DNA from: Planctomycetota bacterium
GTDB lineage: Bacteria; Planctomycetota; UBA1135; GCA-002686595
DNA length: 64,000 nt
Reading direction: 5' to 3'
NCBI GenBank assembly: GCA_016795325.1
Contig: JAEUHY010000015.1
Location: 248,001 to 312,000 of the forward strand
The position numbers and the translations under genes are program-made. The notes under the pieces are model-generated. The model was not told the DNA's origin. It worked only from the letters and a program-made list of their open reading frames with translations, and ran no database searches. Below are positions 9,050-17,822 of the stretch, piece by piece (the first letter of the stretch is position 1; every line of letters starts with the position of its first letter).

Positions 9050-10336
9050 CTAACCGCGGTAGCGCTCGACGACCACGGCCGAGTTGATGCCGAGCATGCC
9101 GAAGGACATGTTCAGCACGCGCTCGACGCGCGCGGGGCGGACCGGTTCGTTCAGGACGAGGTTGCGCACCTCGCAGGCGGGATCGAGTTCTTCGACGTTG
9201 ATCGTCGGATGCACGAGGCCGTCGTCGAAGCTGGGCAGGTTGCCCGCCAACTCGAGTGCGCCGGCCGCGCCCATCGCGTGGCCGATGAAGCTCTTGGTGT
9301 TGTTCACGTAGGTCGCCGGGCTCGCGCCGAACACGCGCCGGATCGCCTCGCACTCGACCTCGTCGCCCTGCGGCGTGCTCGTCGCGTGCGTGTTGAGGAT
9401 GTCGATGTCCTCCGGCGCGAGGCCGCCGCTCGCGAGCGCGCCGCGCATGCAGGCTTCCTGTCCGTCCGAGCTCGGCAGCACGAAGTCGCTCGCGTCCGAG
9501 TTGACGTAGTAGCCGACGACCTCGCCGTAGATCTTCGCGCCGCGCGCCAGCGCGTCGTCGAGGCGCTCGAGCGTGAACAACGCGCCGCCTTCGCTGACCA
9601 CGATGCCGTTGCGCGCCTTGTCGAAGGGCCGCGACGCGCGCGCGGGCTCGTCGTGCTTGGCGAGCGCTCCCTGAGCCCGAAAACTGGCGAAGATCCCGAA
9701 GGTGTGGATCGATTCGGACACGCCGCCCGCGAGCGCCAGATCGACGATGCCAAGTTGCAGCATCTGCAGGCCGTGGATCAGGCCCAGGTTGCCGGCCGCG
9801 CAAGCGCCGCCGAGGCAATAACCAGGTCCCGTGATCCCGAGGTTGAGCGTGGTCTCGCCCGCGGGGTTGTTCGCCACCGTTCGCGGGTTGTGGTGGTGCG
9901 ACCAGAACGAGAGGTCGAAACCGTACTGCGCGACCTCGTGGATCTGCGTCTCGGTCTCGACGTTGCCGTGCTCGGTGATGCCGATGTACACGCCGACGCG
10001 GTCGCGCGCGTGACCGCCGATGTGCGTGGATTCCGCCGCGAGCCCCGCGTCCTTCAACGCCTCTCGCGCGCAGTAGATCGACACCGCGCCCGCGCGCGTT
10101 CCGCGGCGCGCTTCCTTGCGCTTCTGGTGGCGCAGCGGATCGAAGTTGCACACGCCGGCGAGCGTCTCGCCGACGTGCCGGATCGAGTAGTTGACGACGC
10201 CCGAGACCCCGTTCAGCAGGTTCGAGCGGTACTGCTGGAGGTCATCGCCGTTGGGGCTGGTGAGCCCGACCCCGGTGATCACCACGCGCGGCAACTCCGG
10301 ACCGCGCGGCGCGAAACGTCGCGTGCGCTCACGCAC
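9050..10336 (-). CDS. FabF-like beta-ketoacyl-ACP synthase
   Basis: It extends the acyl chain by decarboxylative Claisen condensation. The 428-aa KAS has the full Cys-His-His set: C179 in GGACAAG, H317 in NTHATSTPQGD, and K348 with H353 in NNTKSFIGHAMGAAG. It is thus an active elongating enzyme of the FabB/F class, not the thiolase-like FabH/OleA class. GTG at 10336 is chosen because the sequence AAGGTGG lies just upstream and the start overlaps the regulator stop by 8 nt. Earlier in-frame codons fall inside the regulator gene. The region around the active-site Cys (GYCLGGACAAGNLGL) is unusual for FabF and may reflect special substrate use. Confidence 0.9.
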   Translation of the reverse strand: MRERTRRFAPRGPELPRVVITGVGLTSPNGDDLQQYRSNLLNGVSGVVNYSIRHVGETLAGVCNFDPLRHQKRKEARRGTRAGAVSIYCAREALKDAGLAAESTHIGGHARDRVGVYIGITEHGNVETETQIHEVAQYGFDLSFWSHHHNPRTVANNPAGETTLNLGITGPGYCLGGACAAGNLGLIHGLQMLQLGIVDLALAGGVSESIHTFGIFASFRAQGALAKHDEPARASRPFDKARNGIVVSEGGALFTLERLDDALARGAKIYGEVVGYYVNSDASDFVLPSSDGQEACMRGALASGGLAPEDIDILNTHATSTPQGDEVECEAIRRVFGASPATYVNNTKSFIGHAMGAAGALELAGNLPSFDDGLVHPTINVEELDPACEVRNLVLNEPVRPARVERVLNMSFGMLGINSAVVVERYRG

Positions 10337-11066
10337 GGCGCGCCACCTTCTCGCCGGACTTGCGCTTGCCCTTGGCGGGCGCGCGCGGGGCGGGGCTGGC
10401 GTTGAGCAGTGGCGTCGAACGCTGGATGGCGGTCTCCAGGCCGCTGAGCGCATTGCGTCCCAGCAGCGCGCGGCCGGGCATCACCACGCCGACCTTCAAC
10501 GCAGCGCTCACGGCCTTGTAGAGCAGGCTCTCGCTGTCGTCGAGCGCGTTGGCGACGGCGCCGACCACCAGCTGCATCACGGCTTCGGCGATCTCGCAGG
10601 TCGAGATGATCGAACGCAGCGTGAGCACGCGCGGATCGCGCTCGCCGTGCTGTTCCTGCACGTAGGCGAGCATGCGCTGCGACGCGACCTTGAACTGTTG
10701 GAAGACCACCTGCTCGCGGCGGCGGATCACCGTGGCGGCGATGGCGAGCGTGTTCGAAACCGGGCCGTGCGACTGGCAGCGGCGTTCGGCGTCGAACTCG
10801 GAGGTGATCGCACCCCACTCGGTGAGTTCGTGCAGCGCGGTGCTCGTCGCGCCCTGCGACAGGTGCAGCGCCTCGCTGATTTCCTTCGCCGTGAGCCGGC
10901 GGTTCATCAGCACGAGCAGGCCCCAGATGCGCCCGTGGACGCGCTTGAAGCCGATGGTCTTGAAGAACAACTCGAACTGCGGGAGCTGCTGGGCGAGCGT
11001 GTCGTCCAACCCTTCGATCCGCGCCACGGGCCGGGGCGACGACGACGCTGAAGGGGAGGGGGGCAT
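10329..11066 (-). CDS. GbsR/MarR-family transcriptional regulator
   Basis: A 245-aa winged-helix protein. Residues of about 35-95 (FFKTIGFKRVHGRIWGLLVLMNR, then LTAKEISEALHLSQGATSTALHELTEWGAI) match the GbsR-type MarR subfamily DNA-binding domain. A C-terminal all-helical part follows, with an Ala/Lys/Arg-rich tail. ATG 11066 is chosen because further upstream codons would run into the AT-rich promoter region. It is the first gene of the operon and is probably autoregulatory as well as controlling the lipid genes; that is inferred from position. GbsR relatives often sense small hydrophobic or cationic ligands, so a lipid-related ligand is conceivable. Confidence 0.82.
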   Translation of the reverse strand: MPPSPSASSSPRPVARIEGLDDTLAQQLPQFELFFKTIGFKRVHGRIWGLLVLMNRRLTAKEISEALHLSQGATSTALHELTEWGAITSEFDAERRCQSHGPVSNTLAIAATVIRRREQVVFQQFKVASQRMLAYVQEQHGERDPRVLTLRSIISTCEIAEAVMQLVVGAVANALDDSESLLYKAVSAALKVGVVMPGRALLGRNALSGLETAIQRSTPLLNASPAPRAPAKGKRKSGEKVARRA

Positions 11067-11109
11067 GCGAGGGCGTTGAGTCGGGGAGCGCGGGGCGGGC
11101 CAGCGCTTC

Positions 11110-11138
11110 AGAATGCCGAGTGATTTCAGATTTTTCAA
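11110..11138 (-). promoter_or_regulatory. Putative sigma70-type promoter of the lipid operon, in an AT-rich island
   Basis: On the minus strand TTGAAA (11133-11138) is followed after 17 bases by CATTCT (11110-11115), about 45 bp before the regulator ATG. It lies in a short AT-rich patch (roughly 11121-11142) in otherwise very GC-rich DNA. The patch contains two near-copies of TTTCA (plus strand), which could be regulator contacts. Transcription start and operator are predictions. Confidence 0.45.
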
Positions 11139-11303
11139 ATATCCGCGGGCGACAACCCCGCGTGGCCACGTCGGCCGGCCGTCCGTGGGGCGCGACCGCA
11201 AAGCGCTCCTCCGCGCGGGCGTTCAGGCCTGCGCAGCACGCGGCGCGCATTGGCGCCGTCTCCACCAGCAGCATGCGACGCCAGCGCGCGCCGGCGTCTG
11301 CGG

Positions 11304-12452
11304 CTAGCGCCGGGCCGGGCCTGCGGCGCTGCTCAGCCCCGACAGGAACTCGCGCTCGGTCAGGCGGTTGTCGCCGTTGAGGTCCATCGCGGCCAGGACG
11401 GCGCCGGCGCGCGTGGCCAGTCCCGAGCCCTCCTGCAAACGCGCGAGTTCGGCCAGGGTGACCATCCCGTCGCGGTCCAGGTCGAGGCGCACGAAGTGCG
11501 GGATCGGCCCGACGACGCGCGGCACGCTCTTCGTCGCCCCGTAGGACTCATTGCTCGGCGTGACGGCGCCGAACATCTCGACCACGTTGGTCGCGCCCGT
11601 GCGCCGCGAGCCGTCGCCGCCCAGCACGGCGGCGTCCGCCAGATGCGCGAGCGTCGCCAGTTCTCCGTGTCCCAGGCGACCGTCGCCGTCGACGTCCAGC
11701 TTCTCGAGCACGCTGGCCGCGCCTAGCTCCGGCCGTTTCCAGCGCTCGAGCAGGTTCGCCAGCTCGTCCACGTCCAGCGCGCCGTCGGCGTCGCGGTCGC
11801 ACTCGTTGCGCATCGCCGCGGCGCTCGGCGCCTGGGTCCAGTCCGCCTTCGGATCCGGCAGCGGCACGCGGAAGGCGCCCGTCTGGGAGACGATCTCGTC
11901 GTAGCGCACGACGAACTCGCGCAGCGCGATGCGCCCGTCGCGGTCGCGGTCGTAGAGCGCGAACTCGGCGCGGTCGAGGCCCACCGACGCGCGGGCTTCG
12001 CTGTACGACAGCCAGCCGTTGTGGTCGTAGTCGATCGTCATGAAGACGGGGCGCTGGAGCGCGCGCCACTCGAAGGTGCCGCGCTCGACGTCGCTCGAAA
12101 TCGTGCTGCCCAGCGGGCCCTGCGCGTCCGCCGCGCGGCTGCGCGCCGTCTCGGACTCGACCAGCGCGAGGTCGATGCGCGCGAGCATCCTGCGGAACTC
12201 GTCCTCGGCCTTCTTGAGCTGGCCGCTCTTGGGCGCCGCGGTGGATCCGGTGGAGGCGCCCGAAGCGGGCGCGTACGGCGTGGAGGTCACCGCCGGCGCC
12301 TTCGCGGCGCGTTGCCGCGCGCCACCCAACGCCCGCGCCCCACCGCCGCCGCGACCGCCGCGGCCTCGACCGCGCTGCGCGTGGGCGTCGGGCGCGAGCG
12401 CCAGCAGCGCCGCGAGGCTGACGAGGGTGAGTTGAAGCGTGCGAGACAGCAT
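11304..12452 (-). CDS. Secreted EF-hand protein with six EF-hand loops
   Basis: A 382-aa protein with a clear signal peptide (hydrophobic LTLVSLAALLALAPDAHA, cleavage near 25). A Gly/Arg-rich low-complexity stretch (26-45) follows. Six DxDxDG-like calcium loops begin at residues 141, 168, 219, 253, 324 and 357 (for example DVDGDGRLGHGE and DLNGDNRLTERE). They are arranged as pairs with linkers, as in planctomycete-type periplasmic or surface EF-hand proteins. It probably binds calcium outside the cytoplasm; no enzymatic domain is seen. It starts at ATG 12452 and stands alone: the regulator promoter lies downstream and lon upstream. Confidence 0.83.
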   Translation of the reverse strand: MLSRTLQLTLVSLAALLALAPDAHAQRGRGRGGRGGGGARALGGARQRAAKAPAVTSTPYAPASGASTGSTAAPKSGQLKKAEDEFRRMLARIDLALVESETARSRAADAQGPLGSTISSDVERGTFEWRALQRPVFMTIDYDHNGWLSYSEARASVGLDRAEFALYDRDRDGRIALREFVVRYDEIVSQTGAFRVPLPDPKADWTQAPSAAAMRNECDRDADGALDVDELANLLERWKRPELGAASVLEKLDVDGDGRLGHGELATLAHLADAAVLGGDGSRRTGATNVVEMFGAVTPSNESYGATKSVPRVVGPIPHFVRLDLDRDGMVTLAELARLQEGSGLATRAGAVLAAMDLNGDNRLTEREFLSGLSSAAGPARR

Positions 12453-12602
12453 GTTTTCGGGCCTGGGAGCTTTAGCATCGGCCTGGCGTGGCCGCAGCGC
12501 AAGGGTTCGCGCCCCGCGTTCGGTCCGCGCTCGACAGACTGGTCATGTCGGGTGCGAACGCTCCCCCCGCGGTGTCCGCCAGGCTGGTTCGGTGAGCCGA
12601 GT

Positions 12603-15011
12603 TCACGCGCCCTTGCGCCGTTTCTCGCGGCGGGAACGCCGGGGCAGGGCCTTGTGGGGCGTTTCGGGCGCAGGCTGCGGCCGGTTCGAGGCTCGGGCGT
12701 CGACCAGCGCCCAGTTGAACACCTCGCTGACGTGCTCGACCAAGCGAATCTCCAGCCGTTGGCGCACTTCGCGCGGCAGTTGCAGCACGTCCTCGCTGTT
12801 GCGCGCCGGCACGATCACGGTGCGCAGCCCCGAGCGCAGCGCCGCGAGCAGCTTCTCGCGCAGTCCGCCCACCGGCAGTACGACGCCGTGCAGCGACATC
12901 TCGCCGGTGAGCGCGACGTCGTGACGAACCGGCACGCCGGTGATCACGCTGATCAAGGACACCGCGATCGCCGTTCCAGCCGACGGCCCGTCCTTGGGCG
13001 TGGCGCCCGAGGGGAAGTGCACGTGGATGTCGCGCGTCTCGAGCGCGTCCGCCGGGATCTCGAAGGCCGGAAGGCGCATGCGCACCCACGAGAGCGCGGT
13101 CTGCACCGATTCGCGCATCACTTCGCCGAGCGAGCCGGTCAGCGTCACGCGGCCCGCGCCCGGCGTGACGAGCGTTTCGATGGGCAGCAATGCGCCGCCG
13201 ATGTTCGTCCAGGCGAGGCCCAGCACCACGCCGACGCGCGGTTCGTCGTGGTGCAGGAACGGGTCGCTCATCGGCGGGCCGAGCAGGCTCGTGAGCTGCG
13301 CTTGGTCGACACGCAGCGCGCGGCGCTCGTTCAGCACGCTCACCGCGGCCTTGCGCGCCAGCGCGTCGATCGTGCGTTGCAGTTGGCGCACGCCGGGTTC
13401 GACCGCGTAACTGCGCAGCACGCGCACGAGTGCGGCGCGCGTGACCTGGAAATCGTGCGGCGCCAGTCCCGCAGCCTCGCGCGCGCGCGGCAGGATGTGC
13501 TCGCGCGCGATGAGCAACTTCTCGGCTTCGGTGTAGCTGCCGAAGTGCACCAACTCGAGCCGGTCGACGAGCGCGTGCGGCAGCGCGTCGAGTTCGTTGG
13601 CCGTGAGCAGGAGCAGGCACTCCGAGAGGTCGAAGGGCACGCCCAAGTACGCGTCGGTGAACTCGCGCGCGCCCTCGGGATCGACGAGCGTCAGCAGCGT
13701 GCGCGTGACGCGGTTCCAGCCGCCCCAGTGCGCCTTGTCGACCTCGTCGAGCAGCACGACAGGATTGCGCACGCCGCTGCGCGCAACGGCTGCGAGCACG
13801 CGACCGGGCCCGCCGCCGGCGAGTGTCCGGGCGCGGCCCTCGAGCTCTTCACCGTCCGCGGCGCCGCCCACGTGGATGTGCGCGAGGCGTCGGCCGAGCG
13901 CCTGCGCGACCGCGCGCGCCATGCTGGTCTTCCCCGTGCCCGGAGGTCCGACGAAGGCCAGCACGCCGCCGCGCGTCGAGCCGCTCAGCCGCCGCACGGC
14001 GAGGAACTCCGCGAGCCGCTCCTTCACCTCGTCGAGCCCGGTGAGCGCGAGATCGAGCGTCGCGGCGACGCGCTGCGAATCGCCCGCGCTCGTGTCGGGG
14101 TCGCGCGTCGTGTTGTGCCAGGGCAACTCGAGCACCCATTCGATCCACTCGCGGCTGCGCGCGAGGTCGCTCGGCCCGCCCTCGCCGCGTTCGAGGTGCT
14201 CGAGCTCGCGTTGTACGGCGCGGCGCGCGGAGGCCGGCAGCGCGGCAGCTTCCAGACGCTCGCGTAGGTCGCGCGCGAGCTGCGCGAGTGCGTCGCCGTC
14301 TCCGAGCTCGCCCTGGATCACGCTCAGTTGTTCGCGCAGCAGTCCACGCCGCAGCCGTTCGTCGACCTTGTGCTGCAGCGCGCCGAGCACCTCGGCGCGC
14401 GCGATGTCGCGGCCGAGCAAGTCGCCCAGGCGCTCCAGGCGCGCGAGCACGTCCTGTTCGACGAGCAACTCGGTGCGGTCGGCGTAGCTCAGGTGGAGGC
14501 GCGCCGCCGCCACGTCCGCGAAGCGTCCCGCCGCGCCCGTCTCGCTCCCGAGCATCCGCGCGAGTTCGGGCGAGCAGCGCGGGTCGACGCGCGCCAGTTC
14601 GTGCGCGAGCGTGAGCACGCGCTCGACGCGCGGCGTGAGTTCTCGGTCGTCGTAGCTGCGCGCCGTGGGTTCCGCGGTGCTCGCGAGCAAACGTCCCTGC
14701 TCGAAGCGCACGTCGCGCAAGTGCACGCGCCGCAGACCCTGCAGGACCACACGCACTCCGCCGCCGGCGAGCGCGGTGCGGTCGAGCACGCGGCACAGGC
14801 AACCCACGCGCGCGAGCTTCTCCGGCGTGGTCTGCCCGTCGAGTTCGAGCAGCGGTACGGCGAGCAGCGGCGCATCTCCGCCGGAGTGCGCCTCGATCGT
14901 CAGGCGGTTTTCTTCGCGCTCGAGATCGAGCGTCGCCACGGCGCACGGCATGACCACCGTGCTGCGGACTGCCAGGCACAACTGCGGCGCTGAGGGCGGG
15001 GCGGGCTCCAT
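12603..15011 (-). CDS. lon: ATP-dependent protease Lon (LonA type)
   Basis: A cytosolic AAA+ serine protease that degrades misfolded and regulatory proteins. The 802-aa product has the N-terminal Lon domain (about 10-190), a coiled helical linker, Walker A GPPGTGKTSMARA, Walker B VVLLDEVDK, and the Ser-Lys protease dyad S677 (PKDGPSAGTA) and K720 (GGLREKLLAA). Length is close to the usual 780-820 aa. ATG 15011 gives a normal N-terminus (MEPAPPSAPQ), although the N-terminal substrate domain is more divergent than in well-studied Lons. The basic tail RRSRREKRRKGA is unusual. It may be one of several Lon paralogues in the genome. Confidence 0.92.
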   Translation of the reverse strand: MEPAPPSAPQLCLAVRSTVVMPCAVATLDLEREENRLTIEAHSGGDAPLLAVPLLELDGQTTPEKLARVGCLCRVLDRTALAGGGVRVVLQGLRRVHLRDVRFEQGRLLASTAEPTARSYDDRELTPRVERVLTLAHELARVDPRCSPELARMLGSETGAAGRFADVAAARLHLSYADRTELLVEQDVLARLERLGDLLGRDIARAEVLGALQHKVDERLRRGLLREQLSVIQGELGDGDALAQLARDLRERLEAAALPASARRAVQRELEHLERGEGGPSDLARSREWIEWVLELPWHNTTRDPDTSAGDSQRVAATLDLALTGLDEVKERLAEFLAVRRLSGSTRGGVLAFVGPPGTGKTSMARAVAQALGRRLAHIHVGGAADGEELEGRARTLAGGGPGRVLAAVARSGVRNPVVLLDEVDKAHWGGWNRVTRTLLTLVDPEGAREFTDAYLGVPFDLSECLLLLTANELDALPHALVDRLELVHFGSYTEAEKLLIAREHILPRAREAAGLAPHDFQVTRAALVRVLRSYAVEPGVRQLQRTIDALARKAAVSVLNERRALRVDQAQLTSLLGPPMSDPFLHHDEPRVGVVLGLAWTNIGGALLPIETLVTPGAGRVTLTGSLGEVMRESVQTALSWVRMRLPAFEIPADALETRDIHVHFPSGATPKDGPSAGTAIAVSLISVITGVPVRHDVALTGEMSLHGVVLPVGGLREKLLAALRSGLRTVIVPARNSEDVLQLPREVRQRLEIRLVEHVSEVFNWALVDARASNRPQPAPETPHKALPRRSRREKRRKGA

Positions 15012-15129
15012 CGGGGATGGCCCGCGGGGGAGCGGGCCGCCTCCCTCATCGGGCGGCGCGCGCACGGAACTGCGCGCGAACTTCACTCGCGCGGCGGCGG
15101 CCGCGCAAAAACTTCCCGCTGCGCGCGGC

Positions 15130-16266
15130 TCAGACGCCGGCTGCGCGCCGCACGGCTTCCGACACGCGGTCGACGTCGGCGTCGCTGAGGAACGGGTGCA
15201 CCGGGAGGCACAGCACCTCGCGCGCAAGCCGCTCGGCGTTGGGGAAATCGCCCGGACCGTAGCCCCAGCCCTTCGCCGCTTCCTGCAGGTGCACCGGGTG
15301 CGGGTAGTGCACGCCGGCGAAGATCTGCTGGCGCGCGAGTTCGGCGAGCACGCTGTCGCGCGAACGCTCGCCGCGGATGCGCACGGTGTACTGGTGGTAG
15401 GTGTGCACGGCCCCGCTCGCGAGCTTCATCGGCGCGACGGCGTCGAGTCCGGCGAAGTTGCGCGAGTAGCGCGCGGCGAGTTCACGGCGGCGCGCATTCC
15501 AGCGCTCCAGGTGCGGCAACTTCACGTTCAGGATCGCCGCCTGCAGAGCTTGGAGGCGCGAGTTGGTGCCGATCCGCGTGTGAACGTACTTGGTCGGGCT
15601 GCCGTGGTCGCGCAGCTGGCGCAGGTTCTGCGCCACGTCGGCGCGCTGCGTGAGCACCATGCCGCCCTCACCGGCCGCGCCGAGGTTCTTCGTCACGTAG
15701 AACGAGAACGTACCCGCGTCGCCGAGCTGCCCGCAGGCGAAGCCGTCGCGCAGCGAACCGTGCGCCTGCGCGCCGTCCTCGAGCAAGGCCAGCTTGCGCT
15801 TGTCGCACAGAGCGCGGAACGCGCGCACGTCGGCGAGCTGTCCGTACAGGTGCACCGGGAGGATGGCGGTCGTGCGGGCGTCGATCGCCGCTTCGGCCTT
15901 GTCGACGTCGAGCAGCGCGGTGTCGTAGTCGACGTCGGCGAGGCGCACGGTCGCACCCATCAGCGCGATCGAGGCCGCCGAGGCGAAGAACGTGAACGGG
16001 CTGGTGACGACGCTGTCGCAGGGCTTCACGCCGACGGCGAGCAGGCCGAGCCAGAGCGCGTCGGTGCCGGTCCCGACCGCGACGCCGTGCGCGCAACCGT
16101 GCATGCGCGCGAAGTCGCGCTCGAGCGCTTCGACTTCCGGCCCGAGCACGTACTTGCCCGAGTCGAGAACCCGCCGCACGGCGTCGTAGAGCGCATCTCC
16201 GAGTGCCGCGCGTTCGGCGGCGAGGTCGACGGGGGCGATCGGCGTGACGGCGGCGGTGGTGCTCAT
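15130..16266 (-). CDS. DegT/DnrJ/EryC1/StrS-family PLP-dependent sugar aminotransferase
   Basis: It converts a keto-sugar nucleotide to an amino sugar, usually for LPS, O-antigen or glycan decoration. The 378-aa fold-type I enzyme has the family hallmarks GVAVGTGTDALWLGL, the VVTSPFTFFASA segment, LLEDGAQAHG (aspartate near the PLP nitrogen) and the PLP lysine K193 in SFYVTKNLGAAGEGG. The C-terminal YHQYTVR and GVHYPHPVHLQ are typical of the branch. It starts at ATG 16266, back to back with the plus-strand gene at 16434. The sugar substrate cannot be told from sequence. Confidence 0.88.
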   Translation of the reverse strand: MSTTAAVTPIAPVDLAAERAALGDALYDAVRRVLDSGKYVLGPEVEALERDFARMHGCAHGVAVGTGTDALWLGLLAVGVKPCDSVVTSPFTFFASAASIALMGATVRLADVDYDTALLDVDKAEAAIDARTTAILPVHLYGQLADVRAFRALCDKRKLALLEDGAQAHGSLRDGFACGQLGDAGTFSFYVTKNLGAAGEGGMVLTQRADVAQNLRQLRDHGSPTKYVHTRIGTNSRLQALQAAILNVKLPHLERWNARRRELAARYSRNFAGLDAVAPMKLASGAVHTYHQYTVRIRGERSRDSVLAELARQQIFAGVHYPHPVHLQEAAKGWGYGPGDFPNAERLAREVLCLPVHPFLSDADVDRVSEAVRRAAGV

Positions 16267-16433
16267 GGGAGGCGCTCGGTGCGCCGCGACATGCGCAGGC
16301 GCAGGCGCAGATCGTGCCAGTCGACCTCCGAGCTAGCAACGCTGCGCCGCGTCCTCGGGCCTGCCGTGGTCTGCGTTGCGCGCCCGTCGTCAGCGCCACG
16401 AAGCCGTGCTCGGCGGCGTAAGCTGCTGCGCGC

Positions 16434-17777
16434 ATGAAGCTGCACCTCGCCACGCTGCTCGCCGCGACCGCCCTGTTCGCCTCGTCGCCGGCCGCGCAGG
16501 CGCCGAAGACGCCCAGTTCCACGGAGTGGACCCAGGCCGAACTCGAGCGCCTGAGCCGCGAAATCGAGCGCCAGGTCGAGGTCTTGCGAGGCGAGAAGTT
16601 CCTCAAGCCGGTGGAGGTCAAGCTCGCCACGCGCGCCGATCTGCTCGGCTACGCGAAGTTGCGCATGGAGCGCGACACTCCGCCGGCGCGCATGGCGGCC
16701 GACGGGGACCTGGCGAAGCTGCTGGCGGTGTTTCCGGCCGACCAGGACTTGCTTGCAACACAACTGGCGTTCCTCGAGGAGCAGGTTGCGGGCTTCTACG
16801 ACCCCGACACGGACTCCTTCGCGCTGATGGACACGACGCCGCGCGACCTGGCGCGAATCGTGATGGCGCACGAACTCGCGCACGCGCTCGACGACCAACT
16901 GGACAAGATCGACGGCACGGCGGCGCGCCTGGTGCAGGACACCGACCAGCAGCTCGCGTTCCACTCCGTGGTCGAAGGCGCGGCGATGGCGGTGATGACG
17001 CGCTGGCAGCTCGAGCATGCCGCGTCGCTGGACACCGCCGCGCTCGCGGAGTCGCAGCGCACGCAACTCGACGCGCTCGGAAGCGCGCCGGCCTGGCTCT
17101 GGAAGCCGATGTTCGCCGCGTACATGCAAGGCGCCGCGTTCCTGGCGCGCAACGACAACTGGGTGCTCGCGCAGGGGATCCGCACGCCCAACGCGGACAT
17201 CCGCGCGGCCTTCGCTAACCCGCCGCGCTCGACCGAACAGGTGCTGCACCCGAGCAAGTACTGGAGCGAGGCGCAGCGCGACGAGCCGCAGGCGCTCGAC
17301 TTCGAAGTCGGCGAACTGCCCGAGGGCTGGGAAGTCCGCCGCGAGGACACGCTCGGCGAACTTGCGCTCGGCATCGTCGCCAGCGGAGCGCGCGAGCGCA
17401 GTGGTCTACAGCTGAACGGCAATCTGGCGGCGCTCATGGGCGTGAAGTTCACGCACGAACTTGCGGCCGGCTGGGGTGGAGATCGGATCGTGCTCGTCAG
17501 TCGCGGCGCGAGCCATGTGCTGCGCTGGGTGACGCGTTGGGACAGCGAACGCGATGCGGCGGAGTTCTTCGGCGCGCTCACGCTGCGCAGGGACGAATTC
17601 GCCGCCGCGGCGCGCGCGGTGTCGAACGCGAGCGACGAGTTGTGCGACGCGCAGCTCGAGTACGGCGACGATCCGCTCACCGTCGTGCTCGACATCCGCG
17701 CCGGCGTGCGCTTGATCGAAGCCCGCAAGGTCGCGAAGGCGCTCAAGCACGTGCGCAGCCCGGCCGCGCCGCGTTGA
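16434..17777 (+). CDS. Exported HEXXH-motif (putative zinc metallopeptidase-like) protein of unknown family
   Basis: A 447-aa protein with a short signal peptide (MKLHLATLLAATALFASSPAAQA). At 146-150 it has HELAH, and a possible third ligand E181 lies in SVVEGAAMAVM. This matches the HEXXH...E layout of gluzincin-like proteins, so it may be an active zinc peptidase or a decayed one. The rest has no recognised domain; the C-terminal part (about 280-430) resembles a lipoprotein-like substrate-binding half only in general composition. Monocistronic: divergent from the DegT gene and convergent with the next minus-strand gene. Function not assigned. Confidence 0.7.
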   Translation: MKLHLATLLAATALFASSPAAQAPKTPSSTEWTQAELERLSREIERQVEVLRGEKFLKPVEVKLATRADLLGYAKLRMERDTPPARMAADGDLAKLLAVFPADQDLLATQLAFLEEQVAGFYDPDTDSFALMDTTPRDLARIVMAHELAHALDDQLDKIDGTAARLVQDTDQQLAFHSVVEGAAMAVMTRWQLEHAASLDTAALAESQRTQLDALGSAPAWLWKPMFAAYMQGAAFLARNDNWVLAQGIRTPNADIRAAFANPPRSTEQVLHPSKYWSEAQRDEPQALDFEVGELPEGWEVRREDTLGELALGIVASGARERSGLQLNGNLAALMGVKFTHELAAGWGGDRIVLVSRGASHVLRWVTRWDSERDAAEFFGALTLRRDEFAAAARAVSNASDELCDAQLEYGDDPLTVVLDIRAGVRLIEARKVAKALKHVRSPAAPR

Positions 17778-17787
17778 TCAGCGGCTC

Positions 17788-17802
17788 GCGGACGGCGTCC
17801 GC
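17788..17802. terminator. Short GC hairpin between two convergent genes
   Basis: GCGGAC-GGC-GTCCGC, a perfect 6-bp stem in the 45-bp gap between the ends of the HEXXH gene and the facing minus-strand gene. A bidirectional terminator is plausible, but there is no T-tract. Confidence 0.4.
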
Positions 17803-17822
17803 TGCGGCTCGCGCGCGCCAGC

